Positions 17,578 through 28,084 of a DNA stretch of 64,000 nt are shown here, in pieces. Source of the DNA: CAYTAU01 sp964442075 (GTDB lineage: Bacteria > Bacteroidota > Bacteroidia > Bacteroidales > CAYTAU01); the NCBI GenBank assembly GCA_964442075.1, contig CAYTWH010000015.1, positions 1 through 64,000 on the forward strand. The letters run 5' to 3'. Made by a program: the position numbers and the translations under genes. The number at the start of each line of letters is the position of its first letter. Positions within the stretch are counted from its first letter, which is position 1. Below the pieces are notes generated by a model. It searched no databases. It was not told the DNA's origin and worked only from the letters and a program-made list of their open reading frames with translations.

Positions 17578-19002
17578 ATGAATAATAATAAGATTTGGAA
17601 TATTAATATTGTTTTTTATGGCATTCTTTTTTATGCAGTTACAATAATTTTGGCATATGCTTTTCTCCCTAAAGCAATTATTGGGTTTGAATGGATTTTA
17701 TTTCAATTTTTAATTATAATCTTTTTCTTTATAGGTATTTATTTATTTCAAAATTTACAATTTAAAATCACTGAAAGAAGTTTTATTAATAGAATATTCT
17801 TCTTTAGCATTGTAATTAAAAGCATTACCGTTTTTATAAACTATTATGTTTTTATATTGTATAATGGCGAACCTTTTAATGTTATAAGTGATCCTGTAGA
17901 ATATCATGAAGAAGCACAATTACTGGCTTCCTTTTTTAAACAAGGCAATTTCGATTTTTTAACTATAATTCCGAGAGAAGATATATCTGATATGGGTGGA
18001 GTAATATATTATGCCTTAACATCTATGTTTACAAGTAGTAGTATATTTAATATTATAATAGGTAGATTATTTAATGTGCTTTTTGCAAGTATAACTTTAG
18101 TTTTATTTTATAAAACATTAAAGATATTTACTGCAATAAATATTGCACGTATTTCTACTATCATATTCCTTTTCTTTCCAATATTCACCTTATATTCAGG
18201 AACACATCTAAAAGAAACTATTTTAATATTTATAATAATTAATGCGATTTATTTATCACATAAGATTATCACATTGAAAAAATACAATATTCTAAATATC
18301 TTTTATTTAACATTCTTAATTATTTCAATATTTTTCTTTCGTACAACCTTGGCATATGTTTTTTTATTATCAATTTTAGCTTATATAGGTGTGAACATGG
18401 CTAAAATATTTAATTTAAGCTTTATATTATTATTAGTAACATTTACAATTGCTTTCACACTGGCGTATCAATCTCTTATAAAGGATGATACGGAAATGTT
18501 TTTAGATAAAAGTGATAATTATTCTGAAATAGTAGTAACTTCTAATGAAAACAGAAGAGGGGTTAAAAGTGGTATAGGCAAATATTTCACAACACCCTTT
18601 ATGCTGGTAGCTTCAATTCCAGCACCAATTCCAACATTAATTAAAAATGAACATGAAAGATCCGATGCTCAATTTGGAAACAATGCATTATTATCCACAT
18701 CAATTCTTAAAATATTTATTTCATTTTGGACTATCATTGGTTTATTCTTTTTAATTAAAAAAGACTTTAAGAAAAACAGTTTTAGCATTATATTTTTTCT
18801 CTCTTATACTTTATTACTAGCAGTGTCAGGGCTGAGTTTTAAAATTAGATATGTTCTGCCAATTATCCCATTCTACTTTTACTTTGCTGCAAATGGATTA
18901 GTCTATTTAAAAAAATATAAAATAGGATTTGTATTATTTCTCACTTTACTAACAGTGGTTATAACATATTATAATATTTCAAAATTGTCCGCAAGTTTTT
19001 AA
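17578..19002 (+). CDS. Polytopic membrane protein, candidate Wzy-type polymerase
   Basis: A 474-residue protein with about 12 hydrophobic helices and a larger soluble loop at about residues 305-365. The stretch TLYSGTHLKETILIFIIINAIYL resembles the xLR(D/E)-type motif of Wzy-like O-antigen polymerases and GT39-like enzymes. Its location after the flippase and before acyltransferase genes suits a polymerase. Polymerases are too variable for a firm call; a GT39/ArnT-like transferase is the alternative. Confidence 0.5.
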   Translation: MNNNKIWNINIVFYGILFYAVTIILAYAFLPKAIIGFEWILFQFLIIIFFFIGIYLFQNLQFKITERSFINRIFFFSIVIKSITVFINYYVFILYNGEPFNVISDPVEYHEEAQLLASFFKQGNFDFLTIIPREDISDMGGVIYYALTSMFTSSSIFNIIIGRLFNVLFASITLVLFYKTLKIFTAINIARISTIIFLFFPIFTLYSGTHLKETILIFIIINAIYLSHKIITLKKYNILNIFYLTFLIISIFFFRTTLAYVFLLSILAYIGVNMAKIFNLSFILLLVTFTIAFTLAYQSLIKDDTEMFLDKSDNYSEIVVTSNENRRGVKSGIGKYFTTPFMLVASIPAPIPTLIKNEHERSDAQFGNNALLSTSILKIFISFWTIIGLFFLIKKDFKKNSFSIIFFLSYTLLLAVSGLSFKIRYVLPIIPFYFYFAANGLVYLKKYKIGFVLFLTLLTVVITYYNISKLSASF

Positions 19003-19077
19003 ATAAAACTACTCCAGAAGATAAAACAACAAAGAAAAGAAATAAAATTATATGTTGATTAAATTATCTTTTAACTA

Positions 19078-20538
19078 ATGCTATTTAATTCAATTGAATT
19101 TGCAATTTTTCTGCCAATAAGTTTTTTAGTGTTTTGGTTTCTATTGCCCAGAAAATCTGTTAATTATCAAAACTTATTCATTCTATCTATAAGTTATCTT
19201 TTTTATGGATGGTGGGATTATCGGTTTTTATCTTTAATCATTATTAGCTCTTCTGCTGATTTCTTTATTGGCAAAGCAATATCGAATAACTCAAAATCAA
19301 CTCAAAGAAAACTTTTACTTTTCTTAAGTATTTTGATAAACCTAGGATTGTTAGGTTTCTTTAAATACTATAATTTCTTTGTTGATTCATTTATTGATCT
19401 CTCAAATAGTTTAGGATTACATGCTCATCCCCGTACCTTAAATATTATATTACCTGTCGGTATTAGTTTTTATACTTTTCAAACATTAAGTTATACAATT
19501 GACATCTATCGAAAAAGGTTTAAACCAACAAATAATTGGATTGCATTCTTTGCTTTTGTTAGTTTCTTTCCACAGTTAGTAGCAGGCCCAATTGAAAGAG
19601 CTTCAAATTTATTACCGCAATTTTATAAGATTACCAAATTTGATTACAAAGTTGCTATAAGTGGGATGAGAATTATATTATGGGGACTATTTAAGAAAAT
19701 TATTATTGCAGACACCTGTGCATCAATTGTTGATGTTATTTTTGAACATTATACAGGGTTTAATGGAAGTGCTTTGTTGCTAGGCGCATTTTTCTTTGCA
19801 TTTCAAATTTATGGTGATTTTTCAGGTTATTCAGATATTGCAATTGGAACGGCAAAACTTTTTGGTTTTAATCTGAATATTAATTTTAATTTGCCTTATT
19901 TTTCTCGAAATATAGGAGAATTTTGGCACAGATGGCACATTTCATTATCTACTTGGTTTAAGGATTATGTTTACTTTCCTTTGGGAGGCTCAAAAGTGCC
20001 TAAATTAAAGCAGGTTAGGAATATATTAATAACATTTACCGTAAGTGGATTATGGCATGGTGCAAACTGGACTTTTGTTGCTTGGGGATTTCTTAATGGA
20101 CTATATTATTTTCCATTAATCTTTTTCAAGAAAAATAAGAACCTAACATCAGTTATTGCCGAAAATTCTATTTTACCATCAATTAAAGAATTATTTCAAC
20201 TATTCTTGACTTTTTCTTTAACACTAATCGCTTGGATATTTTTTAGGTCGGATAGTATTACAGATGCATTTAATTATTTAAGAATTATTTTCTCCGAAAG
20301 CTTATTCCAAAACCCTTTACCACTTTTACGTGGAAAAGGAATTACCGATTCATTGATTGATGGAAGTATAGCTATTATTATTTTACTTATTTTTGAATGG
20401 GTAAATAGAAAAAAGGATTTTCCTTTTTATTTAGATAAATTGCCAAAAATAATTCGATGGATAATCTATTGGTTAATTGCTTTTTTCATGTTGTTCTACT
20501 TTGGAGAAGAAAAAACATTTATTTATTTTCAATTTTAG
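19078..20538 (+). CDS. MBOAT family membrane-bound O-acyltransferase (copy 2)
   Basis: A 486-residue paralogue of the gene at 5511, alike from the start (MLFNSI-FAIFLP) to the end (FIYFQF). The key motifs are kept: YGDFSGYSDIAIG, HRWHISLSTWFKDYVYFPLGG and the catalytic histidine in SGLWHGANWTF. It should pass acyl groups to a periplasmic acceptor and is again followed by an SGNH partner, 41 bp downstream. The paralogues differ across most of their length, so they are not a recent duplication. Confidence 0.9.
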   Translation: MLFNSIEFAIFLPISFLVFWFLLPRKSVNYQNLFILSISYLFYGWWDYRFLSLIIISSSADFFIGKAISNNSKSTQRKLLLFLSILINLGLLGFFKYYNFFVDSFIDLSNSLGLHAHPRTLNIILPVGISFYTFQTLSYTIDIYRKRFKPTNNWIAFFAFVSFFPQLVAGPIERASNLLPQFYKITKFDYKVAISGMRIILWGLFKKIIIADTCASIVDVIFEHYTGFNGSALLLGAFFFAFQIYGDFSGYSDIAIGTAKLFGFNLNINFNLPYFSRNIGEFWHRWHISLSTWFKDYVYFPLGGSKVPKLKQVRNILITFTVSGLWHGANWTFVAWGFLNGLYYFPLIFFKKNKNLTSVIAENSILPSIKELFQLFLTFSLTLIAWIFFRSDSITDAFNYLRIIFSESLFQNPLPLLRGKGITDSLIDGSIAIIILLIFEWVNRKKDFPFYLDKLPKIIRWIIYWLIAFFMLFYFGEEKTFIYFQF

Positions 20539-20579
20539 TATTTGATATTTTATTAATAAATAAATTAGTTCTTCTATAA

Positions 20580-21524
20580 ATGAAAAAATATTTAATAAAC
20601 ATATCACTATTTACAATCCCTTTTATTCTTTATTTCTTTATCATATTGTCTGTTGACCCATTTAATTATTTTAACATTTCAAAAATTATTTCATATGATT
20701 TAAAAAATGAGATTTCAAATAAAACACATTATCAACTTTGGAAAATATTAGATTTTGAGAATAATCCTTCCCCCAATATTGTTCTTGGCGATTCTAGAGC
20801 AGCCCGTTTAACTTCGGAATTGCTATTAGAATTAACGGGGAAAGAATACAAAAATTTAGCTTATGGTGGTGGATATCTCAAGGAAGCCATTGAGACTTTT
20901 TGGTTGGCTGATGAAAAAGTAAAACTCAAAAATGTATACATGGGTGTAAATTTCAACTTGTATAGTGATAATGAGTTGAGAAACTTAGTGCAGGATGTTA
21001 AATCAATTAAGAAAAATCCATTCAATTATGTTTTTAATAAAATTACTTTTAAAGCACTATACCGTATTTTATATTCGCTTATAACAAATAATGAGAAAGA
21101 TTATGAGAAACCACAAATGAATAAAGAGGATTTTTGGAAATATCAGCTTACAACAACAACAAAAAGATATTACTCAAACTATAAATATCCTGAAAAACTT
21201 TACCGTGAAATGCAAAATATTGCAGAATATTGCAATATAAATGAGATTAAGCTAGTTATTTTTATAGCTCCCACTCATACCGACTTACAAGAAGAAATAA
21301 ATAAATATGACTTATACACAGATTATAAAAAGTTTCTCTATGATATGATTTCACTTAATGTTACAGTTTTTAATTTCAATATAAAAAATGAATTTAATAA
21401 AGACACAGCCATGTATGGTGATCCTTTTCATCTATATGATTATACTCCAATTGTAAAAGAATTATTTTTAGAAACTGATTCCTTGGAATATGGTGAAATT
21501 ATTTCCTATGCAAAAAATTATTAA
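20580..21524 (+). CDS. SGNH-fold acyltransferase partner of MBOAT (copy 2)
   Basis: A 314-residue protein with an N-terminal membrane segment (residues ~5-25) and an external domain. IVLGDSRAARL contains the nucleophile (GDSR) and YGDPFHLYDY near residue 280 gives the Asp-x-x-His pair. It is only weakly similar to the 6964 partner, though the layout is the same, which suggests the two modules decorate different positions or sugars. A gap of 81 bp with no clear signal separates it from the glycosyltransferase gene. Confidence 0.7.
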   Translation: MKKYLINISLFTIPFILYFFIILSVDPFNYFNISKIISYDLKNEISNKTHYQLWKILDFENNPSPNIVLGDSRAARLTSELLLELTGKEYKNLAYGGGYLKEAIETFWLADEKVKLKNVYMGVNFNLYSDNELRNLVQDVKSIKKNPFNYVFNKITFKALYRILYSLITNNEKDYEKPQMNKEDFWKYQLTTTTKRYYSNYKYPEKLYREMQNIAEYCNINEIKLVIFIAPTHTDLQEEINKYDLYTDYKKFLYDMISLNVTVFNFNIKNEFNKDTAMYGDPFHLYDYTPIVKELFLETDSLEYGEIISYAKNY

Positions 21525-21605
21525 AATTCAATAAATAGATAATAGTGTATAAGTTCAACTTAGAAATTATGAATATTAATTCAAAAGTAATAACAATTAC
21601 AATAA

Positions 21606-22736
21606 ATGAATAGAACCTACAATACTATATTAATGGCTGATACCTCAGACATTTACCATGATGGCAGGATATTGAAAGAAGCAAAATCTTTAGAAAGAAA
21701 TGGATATAAAATAAAAATTTTCGGTTTTCATAATATATCATCTTCAAAGGCAATATATAATTTTAAAATTAAGACTTTACTTATCGTTTCTCGTAAATAT
21801 CGGATTCTAAGGAATATAAATATCATCCTAAATATTTTATTAATAAACTTTAAAATTTTATTTAACAGAGCGAAATTTTACCATTCTCATAATACAATGT
21901 TTTTACCAGGGATGTATATTGCAAGCAAAATATATAATGGCAAATTCATTTATGATAGTCATGAGGTTCAATGGGAAGCAAGTTCCACAGCCAGAAGACT
22001 TGAAAATTGGTTTATTCATAAAGCGGACAAAATAATTAATGTTTCAGAAGGAAGGGCAAATGAGCAGGCTAAAAGATTTAATTTAAACAAAGAGGATATT
22101 ACCATAATTTCAAATTATCCTGAAATACCAGAATCACTAAACAACATTAGTAAAACTAAAAACAATGGTAAATTGAGGTTTATTTATAGTGGTGGGTTTA
22201 ATTTAGGTACTAACAAACTTGACAATTTCTTGGATGCGATAAAATCTTTTGATAATTGTGAGTTTATATTAATGGCATTTGGATATGGTGTGAGTCACCA
22301 AAAAATCATTGATCAAATACATAAAAATAAACAGGAAAAACAAGTTCGTTTTATTCCATTGGTAAAACCAAATGAAGTAATAAATGCTATTGAGGAATAT
22401 GATATAGCAGTAAATATGATCTATAACTGGAATGATTCAATTTCTTTGAAATATCACGGAATCAATAAAATGTATGAATATTTAATGGCAGGCCTTCCTA
22501 TTTTGTGTTCTGATTTAGCTTCTTTTGTTTCAGATTTTGAGAATCATGGAGTTGGAAAAGCAGTTAATCCAGTTGACCAAGAATCTATTAAAGAAGGTAT
22601 TGAATATTTCATAAAGCACAAAGAGCATATTTTTGAGATGAAACAAAAAGCAAGAGATTTAGCATTGAAAGAATTTAATTGGAATACTCAAGATCAAAAA
22701 TTAATTGATTTATATAATAATTTACAGAATAAATAG
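21606..22736 (+). CDS. Glycosyltransferase family 4
   Basis: A 376-residue GT-B glycosyltransferase. The N-terminal part has ILMADTSDIYHDGRILKEA and FYHSHNTMFLPG; the C-terminal GT4 domain shows FIYSGGFN (about residue 195), then KMYEYLMAGLPILCSDLAS, the E-x7-E-like donor-phosphate site. It should be an inner-membrane-associated retaining transferase building the repeat unit. Its stop is 3 bp upstream of the next ATG, so it heads or joins the five-gene block that follows. Confidence 0.8.
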   Translation: MNRTYNTILMADTSDIYHDGRILKEAKSLERNGYKIKIFGFHNISSSKAIYNFKIKTLLIVSRKYRILRNINIILNILLINFKILFNRAKFYHSHNTMFLPGMYIASKIYNGKFIYDSHEVQWEASSTARRLENWFIHKADKIINVSEGRANEQAKRFNLNKEDITIISNYPEIPESLNNISKTKNNGKLRFIYSGGFNLGTNKLDNFLDAIKSFDNCEFILMAFGYGVSHQKIIDQIHKNKQEKQVRFIPLVKPNEVINAIEEYDIAVNMIYNWNDSISLKYHGINKMYEYLMAGLPILCSDLASFVSDFENHGVGKAVNPVDQESIKEGIEYFIKHKEHIFEMKQKARDLALKEFNWNTQDQKLIDLYNNLQNK

Positions 22737-22739
22737 TAT

Positions 22740-24887
22740 ATGAAACAACTTACACAAAAACTCCGGTCAGGAGATATGACTATACAAGAATTACCTATTC
22801 CTCAAATCGGAAAGGGTATGGTTTTGATTCAAAACCACTATTCACTCATTAGCGCAGGAACAGAGGGCTCAACTGTTCAAACTGCTCGTAAAAGCTTAAT
22901 TGGTAAAGCAAAAGAGAGACCTCAACAAGTTAAACAGGTGATTGATGTACTTAAGAAACAAGGTCCAGTACAAACATATCGTGCAGTTATGAAGAAATTA
23001 GATGCATATTCACCCTTAGGATATAGTTGTGCAGGTATAGTGATTGCAATAGGTGAAGCAGTCTCAGAATTTCAAATTGGAGATAAAGTTGCATGTGCAG
23101 GCCTTGGGTATGCAAACCATGCAGAATTAGTTGCAGTACCCGTTAATTTAACTGTAAAACTTGATAAGGAAACCGATTTAAAACAGGCTAGTTATAATAC
23201 CTTAGGTGCAATAGCAATGCAAGGAATACGACAAGCTGATATGCGATTAGGAGAAAATTGTGTTGTTATTGGTATGGGGCTTTTAGGTCAATTAACCTGT
23301 TTAATGTTGAGGGCATCTGGTGTATATGTTATTGGTATTGATATTGATGAGTCGGCAGTTAAAACTGCTAAAGAATATGCAGCAGACAAGGCTTTCAATC
23401 GTAATACTCCCGGATTAGAAGAAAAAATCATGGAATTAACAAATGGGGAAGGAACTGATTCTGTGATTATTGCCGCTGCCACATCTAGTACTGACCCAGT
23501 TAATTTTGCAGGAGCAATAACGCGTAAAAAAGGAAAAGTCATTATTCTTGGTGCAGTTCCCACTGGCTTTGAAAGAGATCCACACTGGTATAAAAAAGAG
23601 TTGGAGTTGAAAATGGCTTGTTCATATGGTCCTGGAAGGTATGACTTTGGTTATGAAGAAAAAGGAATAGATTATCCATACGCTTATGTCCGTTGGACAG
23701 AAAAAAGAAATATGCAGGCATTTCAAGAGTTGATACATGCAGGCAAAATTAACATCGATTATTTGACATCACATGAATTCCAATTTGAAGACACACCAAA
23801 AGCTTATGATATTATAGCTGATAAAACAGAATCATATCTTGGAATTATTTTAAAATATGATGTTTCAAAAAAACATTCATTTTTAAATTCATTTCAAATC
23901 AACCCACCAAAACCACAAGGGAAAATAAATATTGGGTTTATTGGTGCTGGCAGTTACGCTCAAAGCAATCTTCTTCCAAATATTTCCTTAAATGATAAAG
24001 ATATTGTCAATAAAGCTGTGTTTACAAATAATGGTACGACCTCGAAAAGAGTAGCTGAAAAATTTAACTTTCAGTTATGTACTGACGATGAAAAGGAAAT
24101 CTTCAATCCAAGTATTGACACTGTTTTTATAGCAACACGACATGACTCCCATGCCAAATATGTTATCAAAGCATTGCAAAACAACCAGAATGTTTTTGTG
24201 GAAAAACCAATATGCCTTAAATCATTTGAATTAGAAGAAATTGAGAAAGTTTATTCTGAAGTTAACCGTCCAGTAAATTTGATGATTGGGTTTAACAGAA
24301 GATTCTCTCCACTTTCTTCAATTCTTAAGAAAAAAATTGGTGAAGGTCCAATGACAATGATATACCGGATAAATGCTGGTAAAATACCAAAAGATACATG
24401 GATACAAGACATTGAGATTGGAGGAGGAAGGATAATTGGTGAAGCATGTCATTTTATTGATTATCTGACTTGGTTAAATGGGAGTTTACCTATTGGTGTT
24501 TATGCAACTGTTTTACCTGATTCGGAAGGTTTAAATGATACTGTAAATATGAATATAACTTTTGAAAATGGCTCAACAGGAATAATTGCCTATTATGCCA
24601 ATGGTTCAAAAGAACTTTCAAAGGAATATATTGAGGTCTATCGGGCAGGGGCATCAGCAGTTCTTACTGATTTTAAAAGCCTGAAAGTATATAGTAAAGG
24701 GAAACCATACAAAAAAAAGTTGTTAAATCAGAATAAAGGACAGGCTGTAATGGTTGAAAAATACCTTTCATCAATTAAGTCAGGCAAGTTGTCCCCTATT
24801 CTTTTTAAGGAAATTGTTACTGTAACAAAAACTACTTTTGCTGTGTTAAAATCAATCTCACAACAAGAATTTATCAAGATTGATTAA
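22740..24887 (+). CDS. Fused alcohol dehydrogenase-Gfo/Idh/MocA oxidoreductase
   Basis: A 715-residue two-domain enzyme. Residues 1-370 are an MDR alcohol dehydrogenase (GYSCAGIVIAIGEAV, VIGMGLLGQLTCLMLRASG as the Rossmann motif, IILGAVPTG). Residues ~395-715 are a Gfo/Idh/MocA NAD-dependent sugar oxidoreductase (INIGFIGAGSYAQSNLL, VEKPICLKSFELEEIE with the catalytic EKP lysine). Bi-domain oxidoreductases of this kind recur in Bacteroidota polysaccharide clusters, next to heparinase-like proteins, but their substrate is not established. A GT4 gene lies upstream and an alpha/alpha-barrel protein gene abuts downstream. Confidence 0.85.
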   Translation: MKQLTQKLRSGDMTIQELPIPQIGKGMVLIQNHYSLISAGTEGSTVQTARKSLIGKAKERPQQVKQVIDVLKKQGPVQTYRAVMKKLDAYSPLGYSCAGIVIAIGEAVSEFQIGDKVACAGLGYANHAELVAVPVNLTVKLDKETDLKQASYNTLGAIAMQGIRQADMRLGENCVVIGMGLLGQLTCLMLRASGVYVIGIDIDESAVKTAKEYAADKAFNRNTPGLEEKIMELTNGEGTDSVIIAAATSSTDPVNFAGAITRKKGKVIILGAVPTGFERDPHWYKKELELKMACSYGPGRYDFGYEEKGIDYPYAYVRWTEKRNMQAFQELIHAGKINIDYLTSHEFQFEDTPKAYDIIADKTESYLGIILKYDVSKKHSFLNSFQINPPKPQGKINIGFIGAGSYAQSNLLPNISLNDKDIVNKAVFTNNGTTSKRVAEKFNFQLCTDDEKEIFNPSIDTVFIATRHDSHAKYVIKALQNNQNVFVEKPICLKSFELEEIEKVYSEVNRPVNLMIGFNRRFSPLSSILKKKIGEGPMTMIYRINAGKIPKDTWIQDIEIGGGRIIGEACHFIDYLTWLNGSLPIGVYATVLPDSEGLNDTVNMNITFENGSTGIIAYYANGSKELSKEYIEVYRAGASAVLTDFKSLKVYSKGKPYKKKLLNQNKGQAVMVEKYLSSIKSGKLSPILFKEIVTVTKTTFAVLKSISQQEFIKID

Positions 24888-24888
24888 A

Positions 24889-26055
24889 ATGGATTTCCAA
24901 GACTCATTCAATAACTTAAAAATATATTGTGAAAAAGAAAACTTCAAGGGATGGGATCCTTATGATGGATTAAACAGTATTCTGTTTGATTACTCGCCTG
25001 CAAAATTCATTAAACTATTCCGTTTAATTCAAATACAAGCTTTCAAACGTAATCCCATTAACTTACGCCGATTGTTTCTTATACATAAGGGATATAACCC
25101 TAAAGGTCTGGGATTATTTTTAACAGCATATTGTAATATTTGTCAAAAAGAAAAGAATTCAGATGATTTAGAAACCATACATTTTTTAGCCAATAAAATT
25201 ATTGAATTACAAAGCAGTGAATATTCGGGTGCATGTTGGGGTTATAATTTTGATTGGCAAAATAGAGCATTCTATTTAAAACGTTGGACACCAACTATTG
25301 TTGCAACCGGATTTATTGCTTATGCATTAATGGATGCATATGATGTAACTGGTGAAGAAAAATATTTACAAATAGCTCTTTCCTCATGCGATTTTATTTT
25401 AAAAGATTTGAATCGTACGGAGAAGAAAACAGGATTTATCTTTTCATATTCACCTTATGATAATACAAGTGTGTATAATGCTTCATTAATTGGTAGCAGA
25501 TTACTTGCCAGAGCATATTCTTACAAGAAAAATACTGAATGGATAGACGCTTCCAGAAATTCGGTGCTTGCATGCACCAATTCACAAAGAGATGATGGTG
25601 CTTGGATATATGGTGAATTAGAGATGCAAGATTGGGTGGATAGTTTTCATACTGGATATAATTTGGAATGTATCAGTGAATACCAAAAATATTCAGGTGA
25701 TAAATCATTTCAGAAATTTATAGATAAAGGCTTAGATTATTATTTAAATAACTTCTTTCTTGAAGATGGCACTCCTAAATACTATAACAACAAAACCTAC
25801 CCTATTGACATACATTCTACAGCACAATTTGTTGTAACTCTGTCAAGATTAGACATTTTGAAGGACAAAAAAGATTTAGTTGACAATGTTTTAAAATGGA
25901 CAATTCTTAATATGCAAGATAAGAAAGGTTATTTTTATTATCAAAGAAAACAAAACTGGTCATCTAAAATTCCATATATAAGATGGGCACAAGCATGGAT
26001 GCTTTATGCATTTAGTTTCTATAACAAAGATTTAAATTTTTCTACTGTAGAATGA
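24889..26055 (+). CDS. Alpha/alpha-barrel glycan-active protein of unknown activity
   Basis: A 388-residue protein with repeated Trp/Tyr-rich helical pairs (GACWGYNFDWQNRAF, WTPTIVATGFIAYALMDAY, DDGAWIYGELEMQDWVDSFHTGY), the look of an (alpha/alpha)6 toroid as in GH88/GH105, heparinase and C5-epimerase-like families. Homologues are sometimes mis-named delta-aminolevulinate dehydratase. No signal peptide is seen, so it would work in the cytoplasm, perhaps on a sugar intermediate. The ATG at 24889 is preferred to a TTG at 24880. It overlaps the next gene by ATGA. Confidence 0.55.
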   Translation: MDFQDSFNNLKIYCEKENFKGWDPYDGLNSILFDYSPAKFIKLFRLIQIQAFKRNPINLRRLFLIHKGYNPKGLGLFLTAYCNICQKEKNSDDLETIHFLANKIIELQSSEYSGACWGYNFDWQNRAFYLKRWTPTIVATGFIAYALMDAYDVTGEEKYLQIALSSCDFILKDLNRTEKKTGFIFSYSPYDNTSVYNASLIGSRLLARAYSYKKNTEWIDASRNSVLACTNSQRDDGAWIYGELEMQDWVDSFHTGYNLECISEYQKYSGDKSFQKFIDKGLDYYLNNFFLEDGTPKYYNNKTYPIDIHSTAQFVVTLSRLDILKDKKDLVDNVLKWTILNMQDKKGYFYYQRKQNWSSKIPYIRWAQAWMLYAFSFYNKDLNFSTVE

Positions 26056-27062
26056 ATATTTGGTTCGATATAACTAATTCTCCGCATGTAGTTTTTTTTG
26101 AAGAATTGATTAATAATCTAAGAAAAGAACATAAAATAATAATTACATGTAGAGATCTTGCAAATACTTTAGATCTTCTTAATTTAAAAGGATTTAAATA
26201 CCACCAAATTGGAGGCCACGCTGGTGGTAATATTCTTAAAAAACTTTTATATTTTCCTAAAAGAGTTGCATCACTTAGAAAATTTCTAAAGGATAAAGAT
26301 ATTGATATTTCAATTTCTCATAGCTCCTTTTATTCCCCAATTACATCTTGGCTTTTACGTAAACCTTCCATATATTTAAATGACAATGAACATGCTAAAG
26401 GAAATTGGATTTCATTCCTATTTGCTACAAAAACATTAATTCCTGAATTTCTTGGCAAGATTGCAAAGAAGCAAAAATGGACATGGTTAACCAAAATTAT
26501 TTTATACCCTGGAACTAAAGAGTGTGTTTATTTAAAAAATTTTGAAGTTAAAAAGAATAAGCATTCTGAATCTCCTATAATATATTTTAGACCAGAACCA
26601 TGGACCGCACAATATTATTCAGGTAAAAGATTCTTTACAGATAATTTGTTGATAGAATTATCAAAAGAATATGAAATCCATTTATTACCAAGAGGAGAAC
26701 TACAAGCTTCACATTTTAAAACAACAAAATTCCCTTCAATTATAATTGAGGACAAAGCTATTGAACTTGAGCAAATTATCAATTCTTGTGATATATTTAT
26801 TGGTGCAGGAGGAACAATGACTCGTGAAATTGCAATAATGGGAATTCCAACAATTTCAATATACCAGGACAATCTATTAGAAGTTGACAAATATCTAATT
26901 TCAAACAATTTTATGAAACATAATCAAGATTTAGAAATTGACTATATTCACCAATTCATTAAAAAAAGAAATGATTCAAGTAATCATGAATTACTTAATA
27001 AAGGACAAAAAGCTTATAATCTGATTAAAAACATAATATTTGAAACTATAAAAAATGAATAA
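26052..27062 (+). CDS. DUF354 family GT-B-like protein
   Basis: A 336-residue protein starting MNIWFDITNSPHVVFFEEL, the DUF354 signature (archaeal and bacterial GT-B-like proteins related to the WecB/MurG fold). Further matches are GGHAGGNILKKLL, YLNDNEHAKGNW and IGAGGTMTREIAIMGIPTIS in the C-terminal half. The fold suggests a glycosyltransferase or nucleotide-sugar epimerase/hydrolase; no activity is proven for the family. It overlaps its neighbours on both sides (4 and 8 bp), which argues for translational coupling within this block. Confidence 0.75.
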   Translation: MNIWFDITNSPHVVFFEELINNLRKEHKIIITCRDLANTLDLLNLKGFKYHQIGGHAGGNILKKLLYFPKRVASLRKFLKDKDIDISISHSSFYSPITSWLLRKPSIYLNDNEHAKGNWISFLFATKTLIPEFLGKIAKKQKWTWLTKIILYPGTKECVYLKNFEVKKNKHSESPIIYFRPEPWTAQYYSGKRFFTDNLLIELSKEYEIHLLPRGELQASHFKTTKFPSIIIEDKAIELEQIINSCDIFIGAGGTMTREIAIMGIPTISIYQDNLLEVDKYLISNNFMKHNQDLEIDYIHQFIKKRNDSSNHELLNKGQKAYNLIKNIIFETIKNE

Positions 27063-28074
27063 GTTAAAAATTGGAATAATTGGTATGGGAAGAATGGGAA
27101 TAACACATTATTCCATAATTAATCCACATCCAGATATTGAAATAATCTCTGTTGCAGATACTACTAATGTTGTTGTTTCAATTTTAAAGAAGTATCTGAA
27201 AAATATTGAAATATATAAAGACTATAGAGAATTAATAATAAAGTCAAAACCTGACGCAATAATTGTTTGTACACCACCAGATTTGCATTCTCCAATATTA
27301 GAACTTGCAGCTGAACATAACATACATACATTTGTTGAAAAGCCCTATACTGTATGTTATGAAGATTCTATTAGATTGTCAAAATTGTTTGAGAGTAAAA
27401 ATCTTATAAATCAAGTAGGATATGTAAATAGATTTAATGATGTATTTCATTATGTTAAAGAAATAATTGATGATGGTGTTATTGGAGATGTAATAAGATT
27501 TAAGTCTGAGATGTTTAGTAATACTATTACAAGTAAAGATGAAGGTAAAGGATGGAGAGGTAAACATGAAAGTGGAGGTGGTGTAATCTTTGAAATGGCT
27601 TCACATGCAATCGATTTAATTAATTTCTTATTGGGAAAACCAATAAAAGTAAGTGGCACCAGTATCAATAAAATCTTCTCCAAGAATGTTGAAGATATAG
27701 TTTCATCAACAATATTTTATAATAATGGTATTAATGGGACAATTTATGTAAATTGGAGTGATACAAGTTATCGAAAGCCTACAAACAAAATTGAACTTTT
27801 TGGTAGTAAAGGAAAGATTTTAGCTGATCAACATTCCCTGAAAATATTTCTCAATGAAGCAAATACAAAATATAATTATATTAATGGCTGGAATACTGTC
27901 TACATAACAGATGTGTTCAGAAGTGTTCCTTTTTATGTAAGAGGGAATGAATTTACAGGGCAGTTATACCATTTTATTGATTTAATTCTTGGGAAAAAGA
28001 ATAATTCAATTTCTTCATTTAATGATGGTGCTGATACTCAATTTGTAATTAATGAAATGTTCAAAGAAATTTAA
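27055..28074 (+). CDS. Gfo/Idh/MocA family oxidoreductase
   Basis: A 339-residue NAD(P)-dependent sugar oxidoreductase: GIIGMGRMGITHY at the N-terminus is the dinucleotide-binding loop, FVEKPYTV carries the catalytic lysine, and GGGVIFEMASHAIDLINFLLGKP is the substrate-side helix with the conserved Asp/His pair. It would oxidise or isomerise a nucleotide sugar. It overlaps the DUF354 gene by 8 bp and is 10 bp from the next gene. It is separate from the Gfo/Idh domain of the 715-residue fusion. Confidence 0.85.
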   Translation: MNKLKIGIIGMGRMGITHYSIINPHPDIEIISVADTTNVVVSILKKYLKNIEIYKDYRELIIKSKPDAIIVCTPPDLHSPILELAAEHNIHTFVEKPYTVCYEDSIRLSKLFESKNLINQVGYVNRFNDVFHYVKEIIDDGVIGDVIRFKSEMFSNTITSKDEGKGWRGKHESGGGVIFEMASHAIDLINFLLGKPIKVSGTSINKIFSKNVEDIVSSTIFYNNGINGTIYVNWSDTSYRKPTNKIELFGSKGKILADQHSLKIFLNEANTKYNYINGWNTVYITDVFRSVPFYVRGNEFTGQLYHFIDLILGKKNNSISSFNDGADTQFVINEMFKEI

Positions 28075-28084
28075 ATAAATAGAA

